A stretch of DNA of 64,000 nucleotides from VXYL01 sp965116935. GTDB taxonomy: Bacteria > Pseudomonadota > Gammaproteobacteria > Pseudomonadales > Azotimanducaceae. The stretch lies in contig OZ220737.1 of NCBI GenBank assembly GCA_965116935.1, positions 4,464,001 to 4,528,000 on the forward strand. Reading direction: 5' to 3'. A model generated the notes under the pieces. The model did not search any database, was not told the origin of the DNA, and worked only from the letters and a program-made list of their open reading frames with translations. Shown here one piece after another: positions 8,349-17,001 of this stretch; positions within the stretch are counted from its first letter, which is position 1, and each line of letters begins with the position of its first letter. Position numbers and translations under genes: made by a program.

Positions 8349-8598
8349 CGGCCTGCTACCCGGTCAAGTCGTCACGGACGGCATTGCGCGGATTCCTCCG
8401 TGTGTGTGGCGTTGGTCAACATACCACGACTTCATTGGCGACCTGTTCTCGGGAGGATGACGACGGTGCCCTTGTCCGTACATGGGCCACCACCGACGCG
8501 CGCGGACCTGCTGGTGGCTCAGTATGCCTCGTCAAGCCAAAGGGGTTGGAAGAGACCAAGTTCCTTGGAACGAGCCACAAGCTCCCAGCCCGATAGCT

Positions 8599-9069
8599 TC
8601 AATCCTGCCGCAGTTCCGAGGCGTAGGCTTGGTGGCAGGCGAGGCAGATGTTGTAGAGGTGGCCGCCGGCCTCGAAGAGGGCTTCGGGGTCTTGGGATTC
8701 GGCGATTTCGATTAGGCGGCCTCCCATCATTCGCAGGCCTTCAGAGTATTCCAGCCAGTCGCCGCCCTCTTCCGCTAGCCCCGGCACCATCAGGAGGTTG
8801 CCGCTCTCCGCGAGAACCCAGGCGGCGTGCTTTACCTGTGCCCAGTCTTCGTCGTCCTTTGGCGCCAGGTCAATCTCGCCTTCGGCGGTCGTGACGTAGC
8901 CGGCGAAGCCCCAGATCACGTCTGCAGCCGGATCCAGCACCCAGTCCATGGTTTCTTTCATGTCGCCCACGGGCTCCATTGGAGTGGTCGCCTCTTCCTC
9001 CGCGCTGCAGGCAGACAGGAAGGCGGCAGCGCCCAGAGAAAGAGCGGCAAGCGGTCGAACGGAGGTCAC
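8599..9069 (-). CDS. Cytochrome c'-like lipoprotein
   Basis: A 156-aa lipoprotein (lipobox LSAC at about residues 17-20) with a single haem-binding motif CLACH close to the C-terminus. The C-terminal CxxCH after a helical body is the layout of class II (c'-type) cytochromes. Translation starts at a GTG that overlaps the stop of the upstream DUF6644 gene (GTGA), so it is coupled to it. An upstream in-frame extension exists but is only the shadow of that neighbour. It is the last gene of an envelope operon and is expected to sit at a membrane on the periplasmic side, passing or sensing electrons or gases. The specific partner is unknown. Confidence 0.72.
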   Translation of the reverse strand: MTSVRPLAALSLGAAAFLSACSAEEEATTPMEPVGDMKETMDWVLDPAADVIWGFAGYVTTAEGEIDLAPKDDEDWAQVKHAAWVLAESGNLLMVPGLAEEGGDWLEYSEGLRMMGGRLIEIAESQDPEALFEAGGHLYNICLACHQAYASELRQD

Positions 9070-9530
9070 GAGAAACCGATCCAGCGGCCGGCGGCGGCCA
9101 CCGTGAACCACACCATCAGGGAAACGGCGCCCACCAAGGCCGTGGCCCATCTTGGCGCGTCGCGGCGCATGGCGACTCGGTTGCGCACGCCAAAGGTGAA
9201 GACAATGCCGATGGCGAGCGCGCACATCTTCACCCAGAACGAGGTGTTGTAGTAGCACTTGATGGCTTCGGACAGGAACAGCGGAATGCCGGTGGAGAAC
9301 ATCAGCACGAGGCTGCCGAGGAACCACGGTCGGGCTGAGGAAAGCACCGCCGGCACGGTGGCGCGGGTGAGGCCGGCGCCGAGCAGGCGCAAGTCCACCA
9401 CCAGCACCGAGCCGCCGAGGATGGCGAGGCCCAAGAGATGCACCGCCTCGATGCCCGGGAACAGCCACAGCGATTCGCGGATGGTCTGGCCGATCCAAGT
9501 CTGCTCCAGCCTGTCGAATGTCTCGAACAT
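9066..9530 (-). CDS. DUF6644 membrane protein (second copy of the operon)
   Basis: A 154-aa protein with four hydrophobic segments and the family opening W-I-x-QTIRESLWLFPGIEAVHLLGLAIL. The conserved His after the first Glu-Ala (EAVHLLG) and the Arg in VDLRLLG also occur in the paralogue just upstream. No enzymatic motif is recognised. The spacing to the upstream paralogue is 4 bases and the downstream cytochrome overlaps it. The two DUF6644 proteins therefore probably form a heteromeric membrane unit with the c'-like cytochrome; membrane His residues would allow haem binding, which is inference. Confidence 0.65.
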   Translation of the reverse strand: MFETFDRLEQTWIGQTIRESLWLFPGIEAVHLLGLAILGGSVLVVDLRLLGAGLTRATVPAVLSSARPWFLGSLVLMFSTGIPLFLSEAIKCYYNTSFWVKMCALAIGIVFTFGVRNRVAMRRDAPRWATALVGAVSLMVWFTVAAAGRWIGFS

Positions 9531-9534
9531 CGTT

Positions 9535-10089
9535 CTACATCGATGCTTGGGCGACGCAGCCCGCCATCCACATCACGAAGGGCGAAGGGTCGCGGTCGCA
9601 GTCGAACCAGTTGTAGGCGATCATGCGGCCGCAGACGATGACGCCGGCCCAGATCGCGAGCGAGACGCCACCGGCCACCCGCACGGCGGTCGGCGGCCTC
9701 GGGCTCGAATCCCAGAAGGTGCGGTCGCGCTGCACGCGGCGGTGAAACCACCATGCGTTGATGCCGCCGGCGATCAAGAGCACCACCTTGACGCGAAACC
9801 AGACGCTCTCATACGTGCGCACCGGAATCGCGTAGAAGAGCAGCAAGCCGGTGCCGATCATGATGACGAACCCCGCCACCGACCATGGCAGCAAGCGCCC
9901 GGTCAGGTGCGACACCGCCACGTTGCGAAAGGCGAGCCCCACGAGGCGCAGGTCCACCATTGCCAACATGCCGACGAACAGCATCACCGTCAGCACGTGG
10001 GTCGACTCGATCAAGGGATACATCCACAGCGACTCGTGCAGCGCCGTGCTCCACACATGGGTGTCGAGCCACTCCACGAACGAGCGCAT
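9535..10089 (-). CDS. DUF6644 membrane protein (first copy of the operon)
   Basis: A 184-aa protein with about five hydrophobic segments, opening W-S-TALHESLWMYPLIESTHVLTVMLFVG and VDLRLVGLAF. It is the same fold as the 154-aa paralogue downstream (shared ESLWxxPxIExxHxL and VDLRLxG). It differs by a longer C-terminus with Cys residues (FDCDRDPSP, AGCVAQ). It lies between the DUF6152 gene and the paralogue in one minus-strand operon. Its role is unknown. Confidence 0.65.
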   Translation of the reverse strand: MRSFVEWLDTHVWSTALHESLWMYPLIESTHVLTVMLFVGMLAMVDLRLVGLAFRNVAVSHLTGRLLPWSVAGFVIMIGTGLLLFYAIPVRTYESVWFRVKVVLLIAGGINAWWFHRRVQRDRTFWDSSPRPPTAVRVAGGVSLAIWAGVIVCGRMIAYNWFDCDRDPSPFVMWMAGCVAQASM

Positions 10090-10127
10090 GGCGTGGCCTC
10101 AGGGTGCGGATTTCGTGTGCGGTCTTC

Positions 10128-10586
10128 TCATTCGCCGTCGGATTCGCCCTGTTGAGGTCGCGGCGGCTCGGTGGGATCTGCGCCATCGCGGGGAGCGCCC
10201 GTGCCGCTCGAACCCATGAACAGCGATTGGCCATTCGCGAAGGTCATGTTGCGGCCGTTGCCGCGCTTGGAAAGGTCTTTCGACTGGTAGCCGTCGATCA
10301 CCACCTCCGTGCCCACCGGTACGGAGTTGCGGTGGATACCGCGCCTGAGCAGCGTGTTGGGCGTGCCGGCCTCCATCATCCAGACCGTCTTGGTGCCGTC
10401 CTCGTTCGTGTGCTCGACGTGGAACCAGGCATGCGGGTTGGTCCACTCGATCTTCACGACCGGGCCCTTGATTAGGATGGGTCGGTTCGGGTCGAACTCG
10501 GCGCCGAAGGCGTGGTGGGCCTGGGTGGCTGGTGCGGCCAGCGTTAGCGCCGTCGCCACGGCGAGGGTACACAAGGTTCGTTTCAT
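10128..10586 (-). CDS. DUF6152 secreted protein
   Basis: A 152-aa protein with a signal peptide (residues 1-22, ending TQAHH). The mature part shows the DUF6152 pattern: HHAFGAEFD, GPVVKIEWTNPHAWFHVE, and GTEVVIDGYQSKD. This small beta-barrel-like domain is common next to DUF6644 and to the large secreted proteins upstream in this operon. AGGAG precedes the ATG at 10586. The C-terminal 25 residues are low-complexity (Pro, Glu, Gly). Function is not established; the HH near the mature N-terminus could bind metal. Confidence 0.72.
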   Translation of the reverse strand: MKRTLCTLAVATALTLAAPATQAHHAFGAEFDPNRPILIKGPVVKIEWTNPHAWFHVEHTNEDGTKTVWMMEAGTPNTLLRRGIHRNSVPVGTEVVIDGYQSKDLSKRGNGRNMTFANGQSLFMGSSGTGAPRDGADPTEPPRPQQGESDGE

Positions 10587-10721
10587 TGAGTTCTCTCCTG
10601 CTGTTCGTTGGCGGGGCGCTTGCTGGAGGGTGATTTCATTGCGAGCACTTCGACGACCACTGCCTTGCGCGCCTTGCGGCGCGACGGAGACGCCCTCCCT
10701 CCGGCCCCGATGCAACACCCC

Positions 10722-11786
10722 TTACTCCGCGCCCGCCGCTAGCTCCGCGCCTGCTGCCAGCGCCTCGGCTTCTAGACGGCGGGCGCCGCGCAAGATGTTG
10801 CCGAGCGAATAGTTGCCCTCGTGGCAGGCGTATTCGTACACCGGCTCGTCGGTGGCGGGCCATGGATACTCACCGCTCCACGGCGCCTCCCACACGTTGG
10901 GGTCCTCCACCGTGAAGCTGTAGAGCAGCGTGTCTTCATCCAGACGCTTGAAGCGTTCCACCACGTGCAGATCCCGCGTCGCCAGGCCAAGCGCCGGGGT
11001 GTCGTTGAAGTTGGTGGTATCCACCACCAGGGTGTCGCCTTCCCAGTAGCCGACGGAATCGCCAAGCCAGCGCCGCACCTCGTTCGGCGCGTGGTCGGCA
11101 TTCATGCGTACGATGCGGGCATCGTGCACCATCTCGGTGAGGATCATGATGTGATCCGGGGTCTGGACGATGCGTTTGTGGTTGTTGTAGAGCGCCGGCA
11201 TCATCGGTGGCCCCCCGGTGGAGCTGAAGCCGAGCAGGCAGCGTTCCGCCAGCGGTCGGAGCTCCACATCGTCATAGGGCCCGGGGCCGTCGTTCTCCAG
11301 CCACCATGCGGTGCCGGTGTTCTCGCGCCAGAAGCTGCGACGCGCTGTGGCGCGCTCCTGCGCTTCGGGGGTCATGGCCGGGCGGCGACCGTTCGGCGGG
11401 TCATAGACGATGGAGGTGCGGAACTTGCCGTCGATCTCGAAGTTGCGCTCGCCGTTGTCGATCCAGAAGCTGTCGTAGCCGCCGACGTTGCCGGCGGCGC
11501 CCGGCGAGCCATCGCCACCGACCGGTGGGGCGCCACGATCGGCAGGCTGGTCGGCAGAGCCTTCCGCCATCGCCTTGGCTGCCCGTTCCTCGATCTCCTT
11601 GGCCTGCTCCACCGTCAGAAAGGCGTTGTCGCCGAACATCTGTGGGCGATCCACCGGAGTGAGCGTGGCAACGTCGTAGTAGCCGGAAAGGTCCGGCGTG
11701 CCGTCGGCGGTGCGTGGGATGTCGGCGACGGCGGCTGACGCCAGTGCAGCCGCCAGCAAGGAAACGGAAAGTTGGTGCCTGTTCAT
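10722..11786 (-). CDS. Secreted protein of the DUF6152/DUF6644 operon, downstream paralogue
   Basis: A 354-aa exported protein (signal peptide to about residue 21, AAVADIP). It opens with DGTPDLSGYYD, a motif shared by a large family of uncharacterised gammaproteobacterial secreted proteins. It carries CLLGFSSTGGPPMMP, HARIVRMN-like and WEGDTLVVDTTNFND, and ends with YEYACHEGNY and an Ala/Glu-rich tail. The same SxGxWxGDTLV block occurs in the upstream gene (ASWDGDTLVLTVTGLNE), so the two are paralogues. A strong GGAGG precedes the ATG. The function is unknown; a beta-propeller-like or lipid-binding fold is possible but not shown. Confidence 0.6.
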   Translation of the reverse strand: MNRHQLSVSLLAAALASAAVADIPRTADGTPDLSGYYDVATLTPVDRPQMFGDNAFLTVEQAKEIEERAAKAMAEGSADQPADRGAPPVGGDGSPGAAGNVGGYDSFWIDNGERNFEIDGKFRTSIVYDPPNGRRPAMTPEAQERATARRSFWRENTGTAWWLENDGPGPYDDVELRPLAERCLLGFSSTGGPPMMPALYNNHKRIVQTPDHIMILTEMVHDARIVRMNADHAPNEVRRWLGDSVGYWEGDTLVVDTTNFNDTPALGLATRDLHVVERFKRLDEDTLLYSFTVEDPNVWEAPWSGEYPWPATDEPVYEYACHEGNYSLGNILRGARRLEAEALAAGAELAAGAE

Positions 11787-11811
11787 GGTTGCCTCCTTGG
11801 GGCGGGCGGCG

Positions 11812-12669
11812 CTAGCGGGGCAGAGGATTGCGGCGCCACTCGCCGTACATCAGCTCCTCGACGAACGCGACGCACTTGAAATCGAGCAGCATCGCGTTCG
11901 GCTCCATGCGCCGGTAGAGGGGCATCGAGATTTTCCAAGGCTCGGTGAAGGTCTCGGGGTCCTCGATGGTGGCCTCGTAGTGCAGGTGGTTCGGGCCGGT
12001 GGGCGTGTAGCGCTCCACCACCTTCATTTGATTGCTGTGGTGGTTGCCGGCGCGGTCGAACCAAGTCATCTCGTTCAGGCCCGTAACGGTGAGCACCAAG
12101 GTATCGCCATCCCAACTGGCGACCGACTGCCCCATCCACGAGTCCACCGGCGCCGGGCCCGGGTCTTCGCTGTAGACGTTGCGGTTGGCGCCGGCCCACT
12201 GATAGACGATCTCCAGCGCGTTCTCGCCCTGGATGATCTGGAACGGCTGCGGCATGTAGGTGGCGCGGGGCACCCCGGGCAGGAAGCACTTCACTTCTGG
12301 ATCGCGTTCGGCCCAATGGGCGCGGTTCTCGTCGCGCTTTGCAAGCGCCTCGGCGGTATAGGGAATCTTGCCGCCCTCGACCACGCCCAGGCTCGGCGGC
12401 ACCGAGGCGACGGCACCGATGTAGAGCGTCTTGAGATCAGGCACGGGACCATGCGGGCCTTCGCGCAGCCCCATCGAGGGCCTCGCCATGTGCCGTTCGA
12501 TGTCGTAGTTGGCCTCGTTCAGCGCCTGCCAGACACCGTTCAGGTCCGGATGCACGCCCCCAGGCCCGCGTGGCGCGACGTAGGGATCGTCACCAGCAAC
12601 GCTCACGCCTCCCCAAGACGCCACCGCGACGATCAACGTACTAGCAAGCCCTCGACCGGCCAATCGCAC
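11812..12669 (-). CDS. Secreted protein of the DUF6152/DUF6644 operon, upstream paralogue
   Basis: A 285-aa exported protein. A GTG start at 12669 is chosen because AGGAGG lies just upstream and the signal peptide (residues 1-25, ending VSVAGDD) follows directly. The longer ATG frame from 12759 adds 30 residues without a signal. Landmarks are HPDLNGVWQALNEANYD, CFLPGVPRATYMPQPFQI and SVASWDGDTLVLTVTGLNE. It is the first gene of a six-gene minus-strand operon reaching 8599. The conserved gene set suggests a secreted complex acting on a membrane-related or aromatic substrate, but no enzyme class can be named. Confidence 0.62.
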   Translation of the reverse strand: MRLAGRGLASTLIVAVASWGGVSVAGDDPYVAPRGPGGVHPDLNGVWQALNEANYDIERHMARPSMGLREGPHGPVPDLKTLYIGAVASVPPSLGVVEGGKIPYTAEALAKRDENRAHWAERDPEVKCFLPGVPRATYMPQPFQIIQGENALEIVYQWAGANRNVYSEDPGPAPVDSWMGQSVASWDGDTLVLTVTGLNEMTWFDRAGNHHSNQMKVVERYTPTGPNHLHYEATIEDPETFTEPWKISMPLYRRMEPNAMLLDFKCVAFVEELMYGEWRRNPLPR

Positions 12670-12803
12670 ATGCCCCTCCTGACACGGAATGTCCTCGCGC
12701 GAGTGTACTGCAAGCGTGGCGGCGACGGTGGCCGGAATGCTCTCGCTCCGCATCTCCACGGAGACAAAATGTGCAATCCAATGACCTTGCGTCGCTTTTC
12801 TTC

Positions 12804-12881
12804 GTAGGGGACGGGCTTGTCCCGTCCCTTGCTCAGCGGTTCGACGAACTCGGAACGGGACGGGACAAGCCTGTCCCCTAC
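12804..12881. repeat. Inverted REP-like pair, family B
   Basis: Two 25-base arms face each other across about 28 bases: GTAGGGGACGGGCTTGTCCC... at 12804-12828 and its near-perfect complement at 12857-12881 (one mismatch). The same sequence pair recurs at 14482-14599. Together the arms could fold into one long hairpin in the gap between pyruvate kinase and the secreted-protein operon. Confidence 0.85.
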
Positions 12882-12974
12882 GGCCCCGCGACCCGTAACA
12901 GCGAAGTCACAAGAAACCTGTTCCTCGTGCGTCTGCAGCCTGGCGTCCTCGGCGCGCCAGAACCCAGAGAGGCC

Positions 12975-14426
12975 CTACTCGTCAAGCGTGCTGGCGACGT
13001 CGGCCGGGTCCAGCCCAACGCGCCGGATCTGAATGGCGTCCACGCGGCGGTCGGTGAGGATGTCGGAGACCACTACCACCTCCCGTTCCGGGTCGATGCC
13101 CTCACGTTCCCTGAGCACGCCGAGGGCCGTCTGGATGGTTTTCTCCGGGTCGCGGCTGAAGGGTGTGCGGTGGGCGAATACGCCGCGATTCAGCATCAGG
13201 CGCCGTCGGGTCTGGCTGCGATTGGTAAAGGCATAGATGGGGACATGTTCCGGGTGGCAGCTGGTCACCAAATCGGCCGTCAGCCCGCTCCGTGTGATGA
13301 CGACGATGCCGGCGGCGTTCACGGCCTCCGCCAGCGAGACCGCCGACGTTGCAATGTGCTGCAGCGGCGCGTCGATGGCCAAGAGCTTCCAAAGCTCGAA
13401 GCCGCGCTGGCGTTCGCTGGCAAGGGCGATGTTGGCAAGCTGTTCGACGCAGCGAATTGGATATCTGCCGACGCTCGTCTCGCCCGAAAGCATCACCGCG
13501 TCCACGCCTTCGTAGATGGCGTTCGCCACGTCCGTCACCTCGGCGCGGGTGGGGATGGGGTTCTCGATCATCGACTCCATCAGGTGGGTCGCCACCACGC
13601 AGCGCTTGCCGAGCCGGGCACAGGTTTCCACCAGCCGGCGCTGCAGGTTGGGCAGCTCGGCGATGTCCGTCTCGATGCCGAGGTCGCCGCGCGCCACCAT
13701 CACCGCGTCGGCGGCCTTGGCAATGGCCTCGACGTGGCTAACGCCCTCGGTGTTCTCGATCTTCGCCATCACCCTCACGGCTCGTCGGCCCTTCGGTCCG
13801 AGCAGCGAATGCAGTTCCTCGATGTCGGCGGCGTCGCGCACGAAGGAGAGCGCCACGAAGTCGATTTCCTGTTCGACGCCGAAGGCGATGTCGGCCTTGT
13901 CCTTGTCGGTGATGGCGGGCAGGTTGACGTATGCGCCCGGCAGATTGACGTGCTTGCGACTGCCGAGGCTGCCGCCGTCCGCAACGCGACAGCGCAGCCG
14001 AGTCGGCTCCTTGCCTTCCACCAAGAGGTTGATGAGGCCGTTGTCGAGCCGCACGCGGTCGCCCACGCTCACGGCGGAAGGTAGGTCCGGGTAGTTGACG
14101 TGTATGGTCCGGTCGCGGTCCCGATCGGCCTCTCCCACCGCTTCAACGTCGAGAAACACCTCCTCGCCGGCGACGAGGGCGAGCGGCCCTTCGCGCACGC
14201 CGGTGCGGATCTCCGGGCCTTGCGTGTCGAGCATGATGGGCACCGGGTACTTCACCTTGCGGTTCAGCGTCTTCACCCAGTGGATGATCTCCGCGGCCGA
14301 GGCGTGGTCCGAGTGCGACATGTTGAGCCGCACCACCGACATGCCGGCGTTGTAGAGCGCCTCCAGCGCCGCATAGGAGTGGGTGACGGGGCCGACGGTG
14401 CAGATGATCTTGGTCTTGCGATGCAT
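12975..14426 (-). CDS. pyk: Pyruvate kinase
   Basis: A 483-aa protein of normal family length. It converts phosphoenolpyruvate and ADP to pyruvate and ATP at the end of glycolysis. The N-terminus KTKIICTVGPVTHSYAALEALYNAGMSVVRLNMSHSDH is diagnostic. Also visible are LDTQGPEIRTG, the active-site segment VMAKIENTEGVSHVEAIAKAADAVMVARGDLGIE (catalytic Lys before IENxEG), and TRAEVTDVANAIYEGVDAVMLSGETSVGRYP. The C-terminal regulatory domain is complete. AGGAG precedes the ATG at 14426. It is a single-gene unit flanked by family-B hairpin repeats on both sides. Confidence 0.96.
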   Translation of the reverse strand: MHRKTKIICTVGPVTHSYAALEALYNAGMSVVRLNMSHSDHASAAEIIHWVKTLNRKVKYPVPIMLDTQGPEIRTGVREGPLALVAGEEVFLDVEAVGEADRDRDRTIHVNYPDLPSAVSVGDRVRLDNGLINLLVEGKEPTRLRCRVADGGSLGSRKHVNLPGAYVNLPAITDKDKADIAFGVEQEIDFVALSFVRDAADIEELHSLLGPKGRRAVRVMAKIENTEGVSHVEAIAKAADAVMVARGDLGIETDIAELPNLQRRLVETCARLGKRCVVATHLMESMIENPIPTRAEVTDVANAIYEGVDAVMLSGETSVGRYPIRCVEQLANIALASERQRGFELWKLLAIDAPLQHIATSAVSLAEAVNAAGIVVITRSGLTADLVTSCHPEHVPIYAFTNRSQTRRRLMLNRGVFAHRTPFSRDPEKTIQTALGVLREREGIDPEREVVVVSDILTDRRVDAIQIRRVGLDPADVASTLDE

Positions 14427-14481
14427 GGCCTCTCCTAGGCGCCCACGTCCGTAAGTGTATTCTGCGTGCGCCGCGAGCGGC

Positions 14482-14599
14482 GTAGGGGGCGGGCCTATCC
14501 CCTCCCGGCGCGCCCGGACTGGCGCGTTGGCAGTCGGCTGCGCAATGCTTAAGGCGCTGCGATGAATCCGGCAAGGGACGGGACAAGCCCCGCCCTTAC
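14482..14599. repeat. Inverted REP-like pair, family B
   Basis: Left arm GTAGGGGGCGGGCC... at 14482-14506 and inverted right arm GGGACGGGACAAGCC... at 14575-14599, about 70 bases apart. It is the same family as 12804-12881 but more diverged. The right arm overlaps the last codons of the helicase gene by four bases. Confidence 0.75.
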
Positions 14600-17001
14600 A
14601 AAGCCCAGAAACTGCGGACATGAGTGCCGGCGTCGCCGGCGCGGATGCGTTGCGGTTGCCAGTGGCCGGGGAAGAACTCCGTGAAGCCGGAATGCGTGAA
14701 GCGGGGGTCCACCAGCAACACGAGCCCCCGGTCTTCGGGCCCGCGCACCACCCTGCCGGCAGCCTGTACCACCCGCGTCATCGCCTCTTGCCGATAGCCC
14801 ACGCCGTGGCCGTCCTGGCCTCGCGCGGCCGCGGCTCGCGCCACCAAGTCTCGGTTCAGGGACCTCGGGGCAAGTCCGGGCCCCACCACGATCACTCCAT
14901 CGAGCGCTTGCGGTGGATAGTCAACCGACTCTGCAAACACGCCGCCCATCACGACAAATGCAATCCGCGTGCAATCGTCACCCACAGCCCCGACCTTGCC
15001 CAACCAATCGATGAATGCTGCGCGCTCTGCCAGATCCATCGCGCGTTGCTGGCAGCGGGTGGCCGGGCCCGTGCCATCGACCTGGTCCAGGCAAGCCGCG
15101 AACGCCGCGTACGCTTGCTCTGCATAGCTGAACGACGGGAACGCCACCAGATAGCCCCCGGGGTGGGCTTGCGTCACGTCGCGGATGAGCCTCGCCAGAC
15201 GAGGAAGCGTCCGTTCACGGTCGCGGAAGTAGGTGGAGATGTCGACCACCGCGAACAGGCCAAGACCGTCGGCACGCCCCGGCACCGCCACCGCTGGCGC
15301 ATCCGCTCCGAAACCCTGCACCTCCTGATACGTCGCTTGGGGCCGAAACGAGCCGGACATGCGCACGCTGCCGTGGAAGTCGCCGAGCCGCGTGCGGATG
15401 TGGGTACCCGGCGCAGTACACACCAGTTCGACTTCGAGATTCCGCCCCTGCCAGCGCGCAACCCACGCAAAGTCGTTGTCGTCCCCCGCTTCCCTCGCAC
15501 TCGCCGCCCACTCCGACGCCAGGCGCAATCGAGTCAAGTCGAACCACGCTTCCTGTGCCATGCTGCCGTGCGGCAGTTCCGCCCTTTGCGAGCCGTCGCG
15601 CAGCAGGCGGTCCATCGCGCGCAGCAACGCGGTGGGTGGCTCGATTTCCCGCTCCCCCTCAACCCGGCCCTGCGCGGCTCCGAAGACTTGGCGTGCGAGC
15701 GAAGCAAGCGCCCGATCCACGGAGCGCAGGCCCGGCAGTGCACCGGCCGCGCCGGCATGCTCCAGCGAGCGGGAACACTCCTTGAGCGCGTCCTTCACCG
15801 CCGCCCGCGAGAGCGTTGCACCGAGCATGTCGCGCACCCGCTCTCCCAAGCGATGTGCCTCGTCCACCAGCATCGCCGCGCGCGGGAAGGTCGGCGTTTG
15901 CAGCCGCGCCAGTCGCACCACCGGATCGAAGACGTAGTTGCAGTCGCCGACGATCGCATCCGACCAAGCCGCAGCGTCCACCGATAGCTCGAACGGACAC
16001 ACCCGATGCGCCCGTGCCACCTCTTCCACCGCCGCCCGATCGACAACGCCCCGAGCGAGCAAGTCGTCCCTCGCGGCCGGCATCCGGTCGAAGTAGCCGC
16101 GCGCGAACTGGCAAGGATCGGGATCGCAGGGCAGTTCCGGGTTGAAGCATATGCGCGCCTTGGCGGTCACCGTGACGGCCGAGACACGGGCGCCGGCGTC
16201 TGCCAAGTTCCCAAACGCCCGCTCGAAGGCTCCCTGCCCGGTGGTGCGGGAGGTGAGCACGACCAGCCGATCCACCTTTCCTTCCCCCAGCGCCTTGAAG
16301 GCCGGAAACGCCGCCGCCATGGTCTTGCCAGACCCCGTAGGAGCATCCACGAGCAAGTGCTCTTCGTCCCGCCAGGCGCGATAGATGCGCCGCGCAAGCC
16401 CGTGCTGGTGACTGCGGAATTCGCCATATGGGAACCGGAGGGCCTTCAGCGATGCATCGCGCCGAGCGACTCGCGCCGCCACCTGGGCAAGCCAGTCCGC
16501 ATAGGCAGCGCACGTGCACTCCACGAATGCCGTCAGTTCGTCCGCGTCCGCCGGCTCCTCGAGCGCGAGTTCCCCAGGTTCGTCCGGATGCAGGTAAACC
16601 AGCCGCAGCAGCTTCGGCGTTTTTCCGGCAAGTGCCAGCATTCCGCCATAGAGCTTGAGCTGCGCCAGGTTCAGGTGTCCGGTGTGCTCGTGCAGCGCGC
16701 GCGCATCGACGCGGGTGGTCTTGATCTCCTCCACCACCCCGGCAGCGGCGTCCCACCCATCCACGCGCCCGGCGACCTCGACGCCATGCCACTTGCCGGA
16801 AACGAAGACCTCGCGTCGATAGCCGTCGCCCCGCTGCTTCTGCCACTCCTTCTGCCGCGCGATCCCCTCCTCCGCCAGCGTCGCCTTCTCGTAACGGTGA
16901 TGGATATCGCCGCGCCGGTGCACGAAAGCGGCAAGGTCGCGCACGCCGATGGCCCGGTTCAGCGATCGAGTGAGGAAGTCCGGCCGGGCGGTGGCGTTCA
17001 C
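14596..17001 (-). CDS. Rad3/XPD-type ATP-dependent DNA helicase with N-terminal nuclease-like domain
   Basis: An 801-aa protein starting at a GTG that overlaps the stop of the FAN1-type gene (GTGA). Residues about 1-160 form a PD-(D/E)XK-like domain with VEVAGRVDGWDAAAGVVEEIKTTR (D...ExK). The superfamily 2 motor follows: YRAWRDEEHLLVDAPTGSGKTMAAAFPA (Walker A), the Cys-rich insert CFNPELPCDPDPCQFARGYF typical of the XPD iron-sulfur cluster, VDEAHRL (DEAH box) and, near the end, QAAGRVVRGPEDRG (motif VI). The family unwinds DNA in repair; this helicase regularly accompanies bacterial FAN1. Coupled translation with the nuclease supports joint action on crosslinked or branched DNA. Confidence 0.88.
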   Translation of the reverse strand: MNATARPDFLTRSLNRAIGVRDLAAFVHRRGDIHHRYEKATLAEEGIARQKEWQKQRGDGYRREVFVSGKWHGVEVAGRVDGWDAAAGVVEEIKTTRVDARALHEHTGHLNLAQLKLYGGMLALAGKTPKLLRLVYLHPDEPGELALEEPADADELTAFVECTCAAYADWLAQVAARVARRDASLKALRFPYGEFRSHQHGLARRIYRAWRDEEHLLVDAPTGSGKTMAAAFPAFKALGEGKVDRLVVLTSRTTGQGAFERAFGNLADAGARVSAVTVTAKARICFNPELPCDPDPCQFARGYFDRMPAARDDLLARGVVDRAAVEEVARAHRVCPFELSVDAAAWSDAIVGDCNYVFDPVVRLARLQTPTFPRAAMLVDEAHRLGERVRDMLGATLSRAAVKDALKECSRSLEHAGAAGALPGLRSVDRALASLARQVFGAAQGRVEGEREIEPPTALLRAMDRLLRDGSQRAELPHGSMAQEAWFDLTRLRLASEWAASAREAGDDNDFAWVARWQGRNLEVELVCTAPGTHIRTRLGDFHGSVRMSGSFRPQATYQEVQGFGADAPAVAVPGRADGLGLFAVVDISTYFRDRERTLPRLARLIRDVTQAHPGGYLVAFPSFSYAEQAYAAFAACLDQVDGTGPATRCQQRAMDLAERAAFIDWLGKVGAVGDDCTRIAFVVMGGVFAESVDYPPQALDGVIVVGPGLAPRSLNRDLVARAAAARGQDGHGVGYRQEAMTRVVQAAGRVVRGPEDRGLVLLVDPRFTHSGFTEFFPGHWQPQRIRAGDAGTHVRSFWAL

